DNA from: Aquisalimonas sp.
GTDB taxonomy: Bacteria > Pseudomonadota > Gammaproteobacteria > Nitrococcales > Aquisalimonadaceae
Reading direction: 5' to 3'
Assembly (NCBI GenBank): GCA_007126095.1
Contig: SLBZ01000051.1
Coordinates: 1-64,000, forward strand
DNA: 64,000 nucleotides
Under the pieces are notes generated by a model, which did no database searches, was not told the origin of the DNA, and saw nothing but the letters and a program-made list of their open reading frames with translations. The position numbers were made by a program, and so were the translations under genes. Below, one piece after another: positions 50,105-62,108 of this stretch. Positions within the stretch are counted from its first letter, which is position 1. Each line of letters starts with the position of its first letter.

Positions 50105-50332
50105 ATGAGTGGTGACAGACAGAACACGGAGAAACGCTACGGCATCCGCCTGACCCTGCCGGAGGGCGATCCGCGCCGCGGCGAGCACCTGCTCGGCCCG
50201 GACTGGGAGGCCTTCCGCTGGTATGCCACCGCCGAGGAGCGGGACCGCAAGCTGGCCGACATGCGCCGACAGCACCCGTATTACCAGCCGGGTGAACGCC
50301 CGTCGGTGCGGTGCGAGGCGGTGGAGCGGTAG
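50105..50332 (+). CDS. Small hypothetical protein downstream of yciK
   Basis: A 75-residue soluble protein I do not recognise. It is rich in Arg, Glu and aromatic residues (GPDWEAFRWYATAEERDRKLADMRRQHPYYQPGERP is its core in sense, with no known motif). A CAGGA sequence lies 9 bases before the ATG. Being 21 bp after yciK it is probably in the same transcript. It converges on the gene ending at 50337 with a 4-bp gap. Confidence 0.7.
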   Translation: MSGDRQNTEKRYGIRLTLPEGDPRRGEHLLGPDWEAFRWYATAEERDRKLADMRRQHPYYQPGERPSVRCEAVER

Positions 50333-50336
50333 GGAA

Positions 50337-50792
50337 TCAGGTCTGGCTGTCGCCCGCCTTGTCGGAGCGGCTGCGTCCGGGGCTGTGTCGGATCCGTGCA
50401 AACTGCCCTTTCAGTGCCTCGGGCAGGGACACGTCGGTGCCAACCAGAAGCACCAGGCGACGGACGTCGTCGTCCTTTTCCAGAATCCGGTTGAAGGCCC
50501 GCTGGACACTGGGCTTCTCCAGACCGTCCTGGAAATCGCGCACCAGATAGATGCCGTAATGGCGGCTGGCAGCGACGTAACCGAGTGCGTCGACGAGACG
50601 ACGGGTATGCGGGATGAAAATGCGCTCCGTCCCCAGGCGGTACAGGCCGTCATTGGGCGACCACCCATAGACCGCCCGCCCGGTGGTCAGGGTGAGCCGT
50701 TTGAACGCATCAACCACGCGATCCGGAGATTCCGTATCCAGAATCGCCAGCCGGAACTCGGAGTCGATGACTTTGTTGAGACTTTCGATCAT
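50337..50792 (-). CDS. Stand-alone Ycf46 N-terminal-domain-like protein
   Basis: A 151-residue protein. Its core (FRLAILDTESPDRVVDAF, GRAVYGWSPNDGLYR, GIYLVRDFQDGL, RRLVLLVGTDVSLPEALKGQ) resembles the N-terminal domain of Ycf46-type AAA ATPases, but the protein ends before any Walker motifs. It may be an adaptor or regulator that binds such an ATPase. The start was set at the Met before the conserved region; a 27-residue upstream extension has no support. Downstream of the glycosylase gene by about 100 bp on the same strand. Confidence 0.65.
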   Translation of the reverse strand: MIESLNKVIDSEFRLAILDTESPDRVVDAFKRLTLTTGRAVYGWSPNDGLYRLGTERIFIPHTRRLVDALGYVAASRHYGIYLVRDFQDGLEKPSVQRAFNRILEKDDDVRRLVLLVGTDVSLPEALKGQFARIRHSPGRSRSDKAGDSQT

Positions 50793-50891
50793 GGACCCTG
50801 CACTCTGATCTCTTGCCCTCGATCCCGACACGCGCACACCGTGGGCTCTTCGTTCGATTGTCGGATAGTACACGCAGCCAAGGACAATCCG

Positions 50892-51569
50892 TTACTGTCG
50901 CTCCGCAACGACAACTCCGCCCCCGTGACACCTGCCGGTGGGACACAGATCCGCCAAGGGGCAAACCGGACACCTGGGGCGCGGCCGGCATGCACCGCTC
51001 CCCAGACGAACCAGCAGGGCATGGTATTCATTATAGACGTCCGGCTGCGCTGGCAACCCCTGCAGGAACCAGTGCGCCAGCACGTCATAGGATTCATCGC
51101 CGCGGGCCAGATTCAGCCGCGCCAGAATGCGGCGCGTATACGCATCGACCACGAACACCGGGCGGTCAAGCACGTACAACAGAATGCAGTCGGCCGTCTC
51201 CGCTCCGACACCGCGCACTCCCAACAGGCGACGGCGGAGCGACGCCGTGGACCACTGGCGCCAGCCGGACACGCCGCCGTCCTCGATGAGCGCAGCCGTC
51301 AGATTGCGCAGCCGCCCGGCCTTGACGTTGTAGTACCCCGCCGGCCGCAGGGCATCGGCCAGTTCGGCCTCACTCACGGCCATGACCGCCGCCGGGGCCA
51401 GCAGGTCCCGCGCACGCAGGTTGGCCAGCGCACGCTCGACGTTGCGCCACGCCGTGTTCTGGGTGAGTACTGCGCCGGCGATGATTTCGTAGTCGGTGGT
51501 GGCCGGCCACCAGTGCTGGGGCCCGTAGGCTGCGTAGAGGGTATCGAACACCGCCTGCGGACTGCTCAT
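50892..51569 (-). CDS. Endonuclease III-like DNA glycosylase
   Basis: A 225-residue helix-hairpin-helix glycosylase. It has GAVLTQNTAWRNVERA, the hairpin LLGVRGVGAETADCIL, the catalytic Asp in VFVVDAYTRR and a C-terminal 4Fe-4S cluster (C-X5-C-X2-C-X5-C at the tail). The catalytic Lys of Nth, expected in the hairpin, is replaced (GVGAET), so it should act as a monofunctional glycosylase, possibly of the 3-methyladenine (MagIII) type. The ATG lies 3 bp after the rluB stop. Confidence 0.85.
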   Translation of the reverse strand: MSSPQAVFDTLYAAYGPQHWWPATTDYEIIAGAVLTQNTAWRNVERALANLRARDLLAPAAVMAVSEAELADALRPAGYYNVKAGRLRNLTAALIEDGGVSGWRQWSTASLRRRLLGVRGVGAETADCILLYVLDRPVFVVDAYTRRILARLNLARGDESYDVLAHWFLQGLPAQPDVYNEYHALLVRLGSGACRPRPRCPVCPLADLCPTGRCHGGGVVVAERQ

Positions 51570-51571
51570 GG

Positions 51572-52399
51572 TCACCGGCGACGCGGCTTGCGCCCCTTGC
51601 CGCCGCCCGGTTTGCGCCTGCCGCCGCCACCGGACGCATCGGGACTGATGGACTGGCGGGGGTCCAGATCCACCGCGCGGCAGAGCGCAGCGATGGCGTG
51701 GTCTTCCAGAAAGCGGTACTTCCCGCGCGGCAGGTCATGGGGCAACGAGACCGGCCCGTAACGCACCCGGATCAGCCGGCTAACCGCCACGTCCTGACTC
51801 TCCCAGAGCCGGCGCACTTCGCGCTGGCGCCCCTCGCGCACGACCACGTGATACCAGGTGTTACCGCCTTCGCCGCCCACGGGCACGATGGAGTCGAACC
51901 GCGCCTCGCCGTCGTCCAGCACCACTCCGCTGGTCAGGCGGTTCAGCATTGCCTGATCCACGTCACCGAACACGCGGCAGGCGTACTCGCGCTCGAGTTC
52001 CCAGGAGGGGTGCATCAGGCGGTTGGCCAGTTCACCGTCGTTGGTGAACAGCAGCAGGCCCAGGGTGTTGAGGTCCAGACGACCAATGCTGATCCACCGA
52101 CCCTGGCCAAGCCGGGGCAGTTGCTCGAACACGGTGGGCCGCCCCTCGGTATCGTGGCGGCTGGTCACCTCCCCCACGGGCTTATGGTACATGAGCACCT
52201 TGCGCCGCAGGCCCGTCAGCTTCTCCGCCGGCACCCGCCGGCCGTCCACGGTGATTAGCTCCGTCCCGGTGACACGGTCACCGAGGGTGGCAACCTGACC
52301 ATTCACGCGCACGCGCCCCACCTGGATCCAGGTCTCCACCTCCCGGCGCGACCCCAGGCCGGCACGGGCCAGGACTTTCTGCAGTTTCTCGTCACTCAC
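51572..52399 (-). CDS. rluB: 23S rRNA pseudouridine synthase B
   Basis: A 275-residue RsuA-family enzyme that modifies 23S rRNA near position 2605. It has an S4 domain (LQKVLARAGLGSRREVETWI) and the catalytic block IGRLDLNTLGLLLFTNDGEL with the active-site Asp. The basic Gly/Lys/Arg tail (GGGGRRKPGGGKGRKPRRR) is usual. The GTG start overlaps the scpB stop by 8 bp; upstream in-frame sequence lies inside scpB. Confidence 0.93.
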   Translation of the reverse strand: MSDEKLQKVLARAGLGSRREVETWIQVGRVRVNGQVATLGDRVTGTELITVDGRRVPAEKLTGLRRKVLMYHKPVGEVTSRHDTEGRPTVFEQLPRLGQGRWISIGRLDLNTLGLLLFTNDGELANRLMHPSWELEREYACRVFGDVDQAMLNRLTSGVVLDDGEARFDSIVPVGGEGGNTWYHVVVREGRQREVRRLWESQDVAVSRLIRVRYGPVSLPHDLPRGKYRFLEDHAIAALCRAVDLDPRQSISPDASGGGGRRKPGGGKGRKPRRR

Positions 52400-53018
52400 G
52401 CCCGGGCTCCTGCTCGCTGGCGGTGGGGTGCTCCGGCGCACCGGCGTCGGCTTCTTCCGGGAACTTGAGATCCAGTTCGGGATGGATGTCATCCATGTCG
52501 CGCAGCTCCAGCAGCGTTGGCAGTTCGTTGAGGCTCGACAGGTTGAAGTAGTCCAGGAACTGCCGCGTGGTCCCGTACATGCCGGGACGCCCCGGGACAT
52601 CCTTGTGGCCGACGGTGCGTATCCAGCCGCGCTCCTGAAGGGTGCGCATGATGTTGGTATTCACCGAGACGCCGCGCACCTCTTCGATCTCGCCCCGTGT
52701 CACGGGCTGACGGTAGGCGATGATCGCCAGCGTCTCCAGCAGCGCCCGGGAGTAGCGCTGGGGTTTCTCCTCCCAAAGTCGCGACACCCAGGGCGAGAGC
52801 TCGGAACGGATCTGGATGCGGAAGCCGCTGGCCACTTCCCGGAGCTCGATCCCGCGGCCGGCGTAATCCCGCTCCAGTTCCGCGAGACTCGCCCGGAGCG
52901 CGGCCTTGTCCGGCTCCTCGTCGCGACCGAAGAGCGTCTGCATGTGATCCAGCGACAGCGGGCCACCCGCCGCCAGCAGCGCCGCTTCGATGATGTGCTT
53001 GAGATCCGGCTCCGCCAT
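52392..53018 (-). CDS. scpB: Segregation and condensation protein B
   Basis: A 208-residue winged-helix protein that, with ScpA, binds SMC in chromosome condensation. It has LKHIIEAALLAAGGPLSLD at the N-terminus and the typical LETLAIIAYRQPVTRGEIEEVRGV block. The tail is acidic. In the order trpS-scpA-scpB-rluB common to gammaproteobacteria, scpA ends 12 bp upstream and rluB overlaps. Confidence 0.94.
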   Translation of the reverse strand: MAEPDLKHIIEAALLAAGGPLSLDHMQTLFGRDEEPDKAALRASLAELERDYAGRGIELREVASGFRIQIRSELSPWVSRLWEEKPQRYSRALLETLAIIAYRQPVTRGEIEEVRGVSVNTNIMRTLQERGWIRTVGHKDVPGRPGMYGTTRQFLDYFNLSSLNELPTLLELRDMDDIHPELDLKFPEEADAGAPEHPTASEQEPGRE

Positions 53019-53030
53019 GCTCCCTCTCCC

Positions 53031-53849
53031 TCAGGCGCGCGCCCGCAGGTAGATCGGCGCCAGAGGCTCGGACTGCACCACCTCCACCAGGGACGCCTTG
53101 ATCAGCTCCAGGACCGCCAGAAACCCCACCACCACCCCGGCCCGCCCCTCTTCGGCGTGGAGCAGGTCGATGAAGGTGGTAAAGCGTTCGCTCTCGAGGC
53201 GGCTCAGGGTCTCGGTCATGCGCTCGCGCACGGACAGCGCTTCCTTCTGCACGTGATGGTGGGTGAACATCTCGGCCCGCGCCATCACGTCCGCCAGCGC
53301 GCCCAGAAGTTCGCGGATGTCCACTTCCGGCTCGCTGCGGCGGACTTCCACATCCGGCGCCTCCGCCTCGGCCGGGAAGATGTCGCGGCCGATCCGCGGC
53401 AGAGCGTTCAGATCCTGGCCTGCCATCTTGTAGCGCTCGTACTCCTGCAGACGCCGCACCAGCTCGGCGCGCGGGTCATCCTCTTCATCCTCGACCACCG
53501 GCGGCCGCGGCAGCAGCATGCGTGACTTGATCTCCGCCAGCATGGCCGCCATGACCAGGTACTCCGCCGCCAACTCCAGCCGCAGCTCCTTCATGAGCTC
53601 TACGTATTCCATGTACTGGCGCGTAATGGCCGCGATGGGGATGTCGAGCACGTCCAGGTTCTGCCGACGGATCAGGTAGAGCAGCAGGTCCAGCGGCCCC
53701 TCGAACGCCTCGAGAAACACCTCCAGGGCATCCGGCGGAATGTACAGATCCCGCGGCAGCTCGCGCAGGGGCTCGCCGCGGATCCGGGCAGTCGCTACGG
53801 CATCACCATCCTGGTCGAGCAGGTTGTCACTGTCCGCTGTTTCCGTCAC
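53031..53849 (-). CDS. scpA: Segregation and condensation protein A
   Basis: A 272-residue kleisin. The core FEGPLDLLLYLIRRQNLDVLDIPI and VMAAMLAEIKSRMLLP segments are typical; the C-terminal winged helix ends near 270. It links SMC heads. The GTG start has GGAGG four bases upstream. Relatives in proteobacteria without SMC-ScpAB are rare with both subunits, so an SMC gene is expected elsewhere. Confidence 0.94.
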   Translation of the reverse strand: MTETADSDNLLDQDGDAVATARIRGEPLRELPRDLYIPPDALEVFLEAFEGPLDLLLYLIRRQNLDVLDIPIAAITRQYMEYVELMKELRLELAAEYLVMAAMLAEIKSRMLLPRPPVVEDEEDDPRAELVRRLQEYERYKMAGQDLNALPRIGRDIFPAEAEAPDVEVRRSEPEVDIRELLGALADVMARAEMFTHHHVQKEALSVRERMTETLSRLESERFTTFIDLLHAEEGRAGVVVGFLAVLELIKASLVEVVQSEPLAPIYLRARA

Positions 53850-53871
53850 CGGGCCTCCGTGGCGATCGGGC

Positions 53872-55089
53872 TCACCAGTAGCGCAGCCCCATCACGCGGC
53901 GCACTTCATCCAGGGTCTCCCGGGCACAGTCCCGGGCCTCCTCCACGCCGGCTGCCACGATACTGCGCACCGCCTCCGGGTCGGCCTCGTACTCCTTCGC
54001 CCGCTCGCGAATGGGCCGCAACTCGGCCTGCACCGCCTCGATGACCGGCTTCTTGCACTCCAGGCAGCCGATGCCGGCGGAGCGGCACCCCTGCTGCACC
54101 CACTCGCGGGTATCGTCGTCGGAGTAGACCTTGTGAAAATCCCAAACCGGGCACTTCTCCGGCTCGCCGGGATCGGTTCGGCGGACCCGCGCCGGATCGG
54201 TGGGCATGGTGCGGATCTTCTGCTCCACTTCCTCGGGCTCGTCGCGCAGGGAAATGGTGTTGCCATAGGACTTGGACATCTTCTGGCCATCCAGCCCGGG
54301 CATGCGCGGCGCCGGCGTGAGCATGGCCTGGGGCTCCGGCAGGATCACCACGCCGCTGCCGTCCAGGTACCCGTACAGTCGCTCGCGATCGGCCAGGGTG
54401 ATGTTCTGCTGGTTGTCCAGCAGCGCCCGCGCCACATTCAGCGCTTCCGTATCTCCGCTCTCCTGGTACTTGCGCCGAAGATCTAGATAGAGCTTGTTGT
54501 TCTTCTTGCCCATCTTCTTCGCGGCGGCAAGAGCCTTGTCCTCGAAACCGGGCTCGCGTCCGAACTGATGATTGAAGCGGCGCGCGATCTCCCGGGTAAG
54601 CTCGACGTGCGCCACCTGGTCCTCGCCCACGGGCACGCCGGTGGCGCGGTAGATGAGAATGTCGGCGGACTGCAGCAGCGGATAACCCAGGAACCCGTAG
54701 GTGGCCAGGTCCTTCTCCTTGAGTTTCTCCTGCTGATCCTTGTAGGTGGGCACACGCTCCAGCCAGCCCAGTGGCGTGACCATCGACAGCAGCAGATGCA
54801 GCTCCGCGTGCTCCGGCACGCGGGACTGAATGAACACTTTCGCCAGATTCGGATTCACGCCGCAGGCGAGCCAGTCGATGAGCATTTCCCAGACGTTGCC
54901 CGAGAGCACTTCCCGCTCGTCGTAATGGGTGGTCAGTGCGTGCCAGTCGGCGACGAAGAAAAAGCACTCGTGCTCCTGCTGGAGCTTGAGCCAGTTCCTG
55001 AGCACACCGTGGTAGTGGCCGAGGTGCAGACGCCCGGTGGGGCGCATGCCTGACAGAACGCGACTGTGCCGTGCAGGAAGGGAACTCAA
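53872..55089 (-). CDS. trpS: Tryptophanyl-tRNA synthetase
   Basis: A 405-residue class I synthetase. It has the HIGH-like GRLHLGHYHG, the KMSKS motif (GLDGQKMSKSYGN) and a C-terminal segment with Cys residues (CRSAGIGCLECKK) that may bind metal. The length of about 400 is the long form found in several gammaproteobacteria, against 334 in E. coli. A TTG start with AGGAG six bases upstream was chosen; an ATG at 55125 has no ribosome-binding site. It lies between yciO-type and scpA genes. Confidence 0.92.
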   Translation of the reverse strand: MSSLPARHSRVLSGMRPTGRLHLGHYHGVLRNWLKLQQEHECFFFVADWHALTTHYDEREVLSGNVWEMLIDWLACGVNPNLAKVFIQSRVPEHAELHLLLSMVTPLGWLERVPTYKDQQEKLKEKDLATYGFLGYPLLQSADILIYRATGVPVGEDQVAHVELTREIARRFNHQFGREPGFEDKALAAAKKMGKKNNKLYLDLRRKYQESGDTEALNVARALLDNQQNITLADRERLYGYLDGSGVVILPEPQAMLTPAPRMPGLDGQKMSKSYGNTISLRDEPEEVEQKIRTMPTDPARVRRTDPGEPEKCPVWDFHKVYSDDDTREWVQQGCRSAGIGCLECKKPVIEAVQAELRPIRERAKEYEADPEAVRSIVAAGVEEARDCARETLDEVRRVMGLRYW

Positions 55090-55148
55090 CGCGAACTCCT
55101 GTATCTCTCCGGAATGGCGGGCCATGATACCCGGTCGCGACCGCGGCA

Positions 55149-55772
55149 TCACTCCTCGAAGACGCTGGCGTCTCCGGCGCCGCGGCGCAGCACCACGGGC
55201 GTGCCGTCGTAGAGGTCCACCACGGTGGAGGGCTCCATGCCGCAGGGGCCGCCGTCAATGATGAGGTCCACCAGCTTGCCGATCCGCGCACGGATGTCCT
55301 CGGCTTCGGTCATGGGGAGGTCGTCACCGGGCATGAGCAAGCTCGTGGTCATCATCGGCTCACCGAGTTCCTCGGTGAGCGCCCGGGCGATGGGATGATC
55401 CGGAACACGGATACCGATGGACTTACGCTTGGGGTGCTGGAGCCGCCGCGGCACTTCGCCGGTCGCCCGCAGCACGAACGTGTAGGGGCCAGGGGTAAAG
55501 GCCTTGAGGAGACGGTAGGCGGTATTCTCCACCTTGGCGTACACACCGATGTCGGACAGGTCACGACAGGTCAGGGTGAAGTTGTGCCGGTCCGGGAGCT
55601 GGCGGATCTGGCGAATGCGGTCAATGGCCTCCTTCGCCCCCATCGCACAGGCCAGCGCATAGGTGGAATCCGTTGGATAGACGATGACACCGCCCGACTC
55701 GAGAATATTCACGGCCTGACGGATCAGTCTTGGCTGCGGCGAGTCGGGATGGATCTCGAAATACTGGCTCAT
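55149..55772 (-). CDS. yciO: YciO/YrdC-family (Sua5-like) protein
   Basis: A 207-residue YrdC-domain protein. It has the [11 protein letters not shown] motif, KHRDR-like basic residues replaced by [17 protein letters not shown], and [16 protein letters not shown], the nucleotide-binding region. YrdC makes threonylcarbamoyl-AMP for tRNA t6A; YciO is a distinct branch with weak or different activity. The sequence style and the neighbouring trpS favour YciO. It is divergent from yciI across 258 bp. Confidence 0.86.
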   Translation of the reverse strand: MSQYFEIHPDSPQPRLIRQAVNILESGGVIVYPTDSTYALACAMGAKEAIDRIRQIRQLPDRHNFTLTCRDLSDIGVYAKVENTAYRLLKAFTPGPYTFVLRATGEVPRRLQHPKRKSIGIRVPDHPIARALTEELGEPMMTTSLLMPGDDLPMTEAEDIRARIGKLVDLIIDGGPCGMEPSTVVDLYDGTPVVLRRGAGDASVFEE

Positions 55773-56030
55773 CGTCCCCTCGTTGCGTCCTGCGCCGAAC
55801 GGATGCCGCCGACGGCTGTCAATTCAATTGGAACCGGCCCGGAAGCAGCGCATCCCGGCCGGATCATCACAACAGCAGGCATTCAGGCCGGCCGACGTCA
55901 TGTCCGCCGTAATGTAGCACAGTGGCGGCCGCTCTCTCCCGGCGGCCCGCGTAAGGGCGCCTGCCGAGCGCCGGATGGCTGTGCTAACCTCGCGACTGTT
56001 GCCAGACACCTACAGTCAGGAAAAGAACCA

Positions 56031-56330
56031 ATGTATTACGCCATCATCAGCGAGGACGTGGAAAACAGCCTGCCCCTGCGAAAGGAGGCGCGCCCCGCAC
56101 ACCTGGAGCGCCTGGAGGCGCTGAAAGCGGAGGGCCGCCTGCTGGTTGCCGGGCCGAACCCGGCCATTGATGCCGAGGACCCGGGCCCCGACGGTTTCTC
56201 CGGCAGCATGGTGATTGCCGAGTTCCCCTCCCTGGAGGATGCCAAGGCTTGGGCCAACGAGGATCCCTACGTGGCCGCGGGCGTGTACCAGTCAGTCACC
56301 GTGAAACCGTTCAGGAAGGTACTGCCATGA
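56031..56330 (+). CDS. yciI: YciI family protein
   Basis: A 99-residue protein with the YCII fold ([54 protein letters not shown]). The His in RPAHLERL and the Asp in the last block are the conserved pair. Biochemical role is not settled. It overlaps the bolA-like start (ATGA) and heads a three-gene coupled unit. Confidence 0.9.
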   Translation: MYYAIISEDVENSLPLRKEARPAHLERLEALKAEGRLLVAGPNPAIDAEDPGPDGFSGSMVIAEFPSLEDAKAWANEDPYVAAGVYQSVTVKPFRKVLP

Positions 56331-56617
56331 CGCAGGAACGGGTGGCGATGATCCGGCAGCGCCTGGAAGCGGCCCTGCCAGTTCGGCACATCGAAATCGA
56401 GGACGAAAGCCACCTCCATGCCGGACATGCCGGCGCAAAGGATGGGGGCGGCCATTTCCGGGTACTGGTGGTCAGCGACGCGTTCCACGGGGAGCCCCGG
56501 ATAAAGCGTCACCGGCTCGTCTACGACGCCATGGGCGACGCCATGCGGCGGGACACCATCCACGCTCTGAGCATCCGCGCCCTCACCCCCGATGAACACG
56601 AGGGCCAGTCGGCATGA
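56327..56617 (+). CDS. BolA family protein
   Basis: A 96-residue BolA/YrbA-like protein with the family core [31 protein letters not shown] and the conserved His near the end ([15 protein letters not shown]). BolA proteins partner monothiol glutaredoxins in iron-sulfur trafficking or act as regulators. It overlaps yciI by 4 bp and the parvulin gene by 4 bp, so all three are coupled. Confidence 0.92.
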   Translation: MTQERVAMIRQRLEAALPVRHIEIEDESHLHAGHAGAKDGGGHFRVLVVSDAFHGEPRIKRHRLVYDAMGDAMRRDTIHALSIRALTPDEHEGQSA

Positions 56618-57462
56618 ACAGAGCCGTCCGCGCGCTCTACGGGCTGCTGCTGCCGATGGCTCTGCTGGCTGCCGGCTGCGGCGATGACACGGCGGACGAG
56701 CAGCACCCGGACGAACGGCAGGTTCATATCGTCGCCAAGGTCAACGACGAGCCCATCAGCGAGACCATGCTGCAGCTGCATATTCTCCGGCGGACCGGCG
56801 AGAACCCGGACCGCATCGACCGGGAGCAGCGCGAAACGCTGCTGCTGGAACTGGTGGAGATGACCTTGATCGCCCAGGACGCCCGCGAGCGGGGACTGAC
56901 CGAGAACGAGACCGTCCGTGCGCAGATGCGCAACCTGCAGTACGCCGTGCTTGCCCAGGCGATGCTCGAGGAGCTCAAGCGTGAGCCCATCCCCAACGAC
57001 GAGATGCTGGTGCGGTTCGACCAGCTCATGGACGAGGAAAGCCAGCGCCAAGAGTACCATGCCCGGCATATCCTGCTGACCGACGAGGCGGAAGCGGAAG
57101 CGATCATTGAAGAGCTGGACAACGGCGAGGATTTCGGCGCGCTGGCCCAGCGCTACTCCCATGGCCCCACGGCCGCCCGCGGCGGTGATCTGGGCTGGTT
57201 CGTCCCGGGCGACATGGTCCGTCCGTTCGGCGAAGCCGTGATGGAGCTGGATGTGGGCGAACACACACGGGAGCCGGTGCGTACCCGTTACGGTTACCAC
57301 GTGATCAAACTGGAGGGCCAGCGCGACCGGGAGCCGCCGCGGTTCGAGGACGTCTCGGAGCAGCTGCGGCAGGCGCTGACCCAGGAGCGGATCGAGGACT
57401 ACGTCAACGAGCTGCGCCACGAGAGCCGGATCGAGCTCTACCGGCCACAGGATGAGGACTGA
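56614..57462 (+). CDS. Parvulin-type peptidyl-prolyl isomerase lipoprotein
   Basis: A 282-residue envelope foldase. The signal is lipoprotein-type (LLAAGC near 18-22). A SurA/PrsA-like N-domain is followed by one rotamase domain (about 145-240: ARHILLTDEAEAEAII, ARGGDLGWFVPGDMV, TRYGYHVIKLE). It may assist outer-membrane or secreted proteins. The Cys after the signal is followed by Gly-Asp-Asp; Asp at +3 does not settle inner or outer membrane retention. It converges on ligA with about 40 bp between. Confidence 0.9.
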   Translation: MNRAVRALYGLLLPMALLAAGCGDDTADEQHPDERQVHIVAKVNDEPISETMLQLHILRRTGENPDRIDREQRETLLLELVEMTLIAQDARERGLTENETVRAQMRNLQYAVLAQAMLEELKREPIPNDEMLVRFDQLMDEESQRQEYHARHILLTDEAEAEAIIEELDNGEDFGALAQRYSHGPTAARGGDLGWFVPGDMVRPFGEAVMELDVGEHTREPVRTRYGYHVIKLEGQRDREPPRFEDVSEQLRQALTQERIEDYVNELRHESRIELYRPQDED

Positions 57463-57502
57463 GCAGACGTGGTGACGCGGTGCACCAGCGCGTGCGCCGT
57501 AC

Positions 57503-60118
<2,616 letters not shown>

Positions 60119-62047
60119 ATGGTGGATAAAGATCAGTTTGTCGATTCCCTGATCAGCTACACCCAGCAGCATAAGGCGAAGCACTGGGAAGGGACGTTTG
60201 GCGCGTTCCTGCGCGAGGTACTGCCTACGGCGCCGACCGCCCTGGCACGTACCAGTCACCAGTACCTTTGGGACATGATCCGCTGGCATGGCACCCAGCG
60301 ATCCGACGAAGGAGAGCACGTTACCCGCTACGACCTGTTCGCCAACGACCTCTACGGCATGGATGAGTCCCTGGAGCGCGTTGCCAACTACTTCAAGGCG
60401 GCCAGCGAAGGCTCCGAGGTGGGCCGCCGCCTGCTGCTTCTGCTGGGCCCGCCCTCGGGCGGCAAATCCAGTCTGGTCACGCTGCTCAAGCGCGGCCTGG
60501 AGGAGTACAGCCTCACCGATGATGGCGCCATGTATGCCATCAAGGGCTCGCCCATCCACGAAAATCCGCTGCTGCTCATCCCCCAGAGCAAGCGCGCGGA
60601 GTTCCGCGACACCTACGGCGTGAACATCGAGGGCGAACTCTCGCCCTACACCCGCACCATGCTCGAAGAGGAGTATGAAGGCGACTTCACCCAGGTCCCG
60701 GTGGAGCGGGTGTTCATCAGCGAAGCGGGGCGCGTGGGCGTGGGCACCTACGCACCCCACGACCCCACCACGGCGGACATTGCCGACCTGGTGGGTTCGG
60801 TGGATCTCTCCAAGGTTGCCCAATACGGCGACGAGGGCAATCCGCGGGCGTGGTCGTGGTCGGGGGCGGTCTATGCCGCCAATCGCGGCATGCTGGAGAT
60901 GATCGAGATTCTCAAGGTCAAGCGGGAGTTCCTCTACCTGCTGCTCACCCTCACGCAGGAGAAGAACATCAAGGTGTCGCGCTTTCCGCTGATCCACATG
61001 GACCAGACCATCGTCGCGCACACCAACCTGGCGGAATTCCGCAAGTTCCTGCAGGAAAAGGAGAACGAGGCGCTGCTGGACCGCATGGTCATCATCCAGG
61101 TGCCCTACACCCTGCGCTACCAGGACGAGGCGCGGATCTACGAGAAGCTCACCTCGTCCACACCGACGTTCAAGGAGGTCCACCTGGATCCGCATGCCCT
61201 GAAACTGGCGGCGGTGTTCGCGGTGCTGACCCGGCTCAAACCTTCGGAGCGGGCCGACCTGGATCTCACCAAGAAGGTGCGGCTGCACGCAGGCGAGGAT
61301 GTAGAGGGCGTCTCGCGCTCCGAAGTGGAGAAGGTCCGCAACGAGAACCCCGACGAGGGCATGGATGGCGTCAGTCCGCGGTTCGTGGTCAACACCCTGG
61401 CGGGGGCCATCAGCCGCAGCGAGAACAAGAGTCTCACCGCGCTCGACGTGCTGATCGCCCTGAAGGACGCCATCGAATCCGATGCGCGCATGGACGCCAA
61501 GGAGAAGAAGGTGTGGGTCGATCTGCTGGTCACCACCCGCAAGGACTTCTACAACCGGTGGGTGAAGGAGGACGTGCACAAGGCCCTGTTTGTCTCCTTC
61601 GAACAGGAAGCCCAGGATCTGCTGGAGAAGTACCTGGACGAGGTGGAAGCGGTGCTGGACAACCGCAAGGTGGAAGATCCCATTACCGGCGAGGAGCGGG
61701 ACGCGGACGAACGCTTCCTGCGCGGCGTGGAGGAGAAGATCTCCATCTCCGATGCCGGCAAGCACTCGTTCCGCCAGGAGGTGGTCCGCAAGGCCATGGG
61801 CTCTTACAAGCGCGGCGAGAAGTTCACCCTGGGCAGTCACGAACGGCTGCGCGAGGCGGTGGAACAGTACCTGTTCCAGGAGCGGCGTGATGTCCTGCGA
61901 CTGGTGACCTCCAGCGCACGGCCCGATGACGAGACGCAGCGGAAGGTCTCGGCGGTCGAGGACCGTCTGGTGAGTGATTACGGGTATGACGCCCACAGTG
62001 CCCGCGAGGCCCTGAACTACGTCACCACCCTGCTCTCCCAGGAGTAG
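60119..62047 (+). CDS. prkA: PrkA family serine protein kinase (YeaG)
   Basis: A 642-residue protein, close in length to E. coli YeaG (644). The AAA-type P-loop is LLLLGPPSGGKSSLV, with PIHENPLLLIP and the long C-terminal kinase-like domain (WVDLLVTTRKDFYNRWVKEDVHKALF). YeaG/PrkA acts with YeaH in stress and nutrient-limitation responses. It is the first gene of prkA-yeaH-spoVR. Start set by the conserved MVDKDQF; the ribosome-binding site is poor (CAGAGGGCCGGTT). Confidence 0.95.
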   Translation: MVDKDQFVDSLISYTQQHKAKHWEGTFGAFLREVLPTAPTALARTSHQYLWDMIRWHGTQRSDEGEHVTRYDLFANDLYGMDESLERVANYFKAASEGSEVGRRLLLLLGPPSGGKSSLVTLLKRGLEEYSLTDDGAMYAIKGSPIHENPLLLIPQSKRAEFRDTYGVNIEGELSPYTRTMLEEEYEGDFTQVPVERVFISEAGRVGVGTYAPHDPTTADIADLVGSVDLSKVAQYGDEGNPRAWSWSGAVYAANRGMLEMIEILKVKREFLYLLLTLTQEKNIKVSRFPLIHMDQTIVAHTNLAEFRKFLQEKENEALLDRMVIIQVPYTLRYQDEARIYEKLTSSTPTFKEVHLDPHALKLAAVFAVLTRLKPSERADLDLTKKVRLHAGEDVEGVSRSEVEKVRNENPDEGMDGVSPRFVVNTLAGAISRSENKSLTALDVLIALKDAIESDARMDAKEKKVWVDLLVTTRKDFYNRWVKEDVHKALFVSFEQEAQDLLEKYLDEVEAVLDNRKVEDPITGEERDADERFLRGVEEKISISDAGKHSFRQEVVRKAMGSYKRGEKFTLGSHERLREAVEQYLFQERRDVLRLVTSSARPDDETQRKVSAVEDRLVSDYGYDAHSAREALNYVTTLLSQE

Positions 62048-62059
62048 ACGCTGCGGGGC

Positions 62060-62083
62060 CCGGGCGGCAGGGACGCCGCCCGG
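62060..62083 (+). repeat. Hairpin between prkA and yeaH
   Basis: CCGGGCGGC and GCCGCCCGG form a perfect 9-bp stem with a 6-base loop 13 bases past the prkA stop. No T-run directly follows. Likely an attenuator or message stabiliser that keeps PrkA above YeaH. Confidence 0.55.
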
Positions 62084-62108
62084 CCGGGACTGCTTTCCTG
62101 GAGGCACT

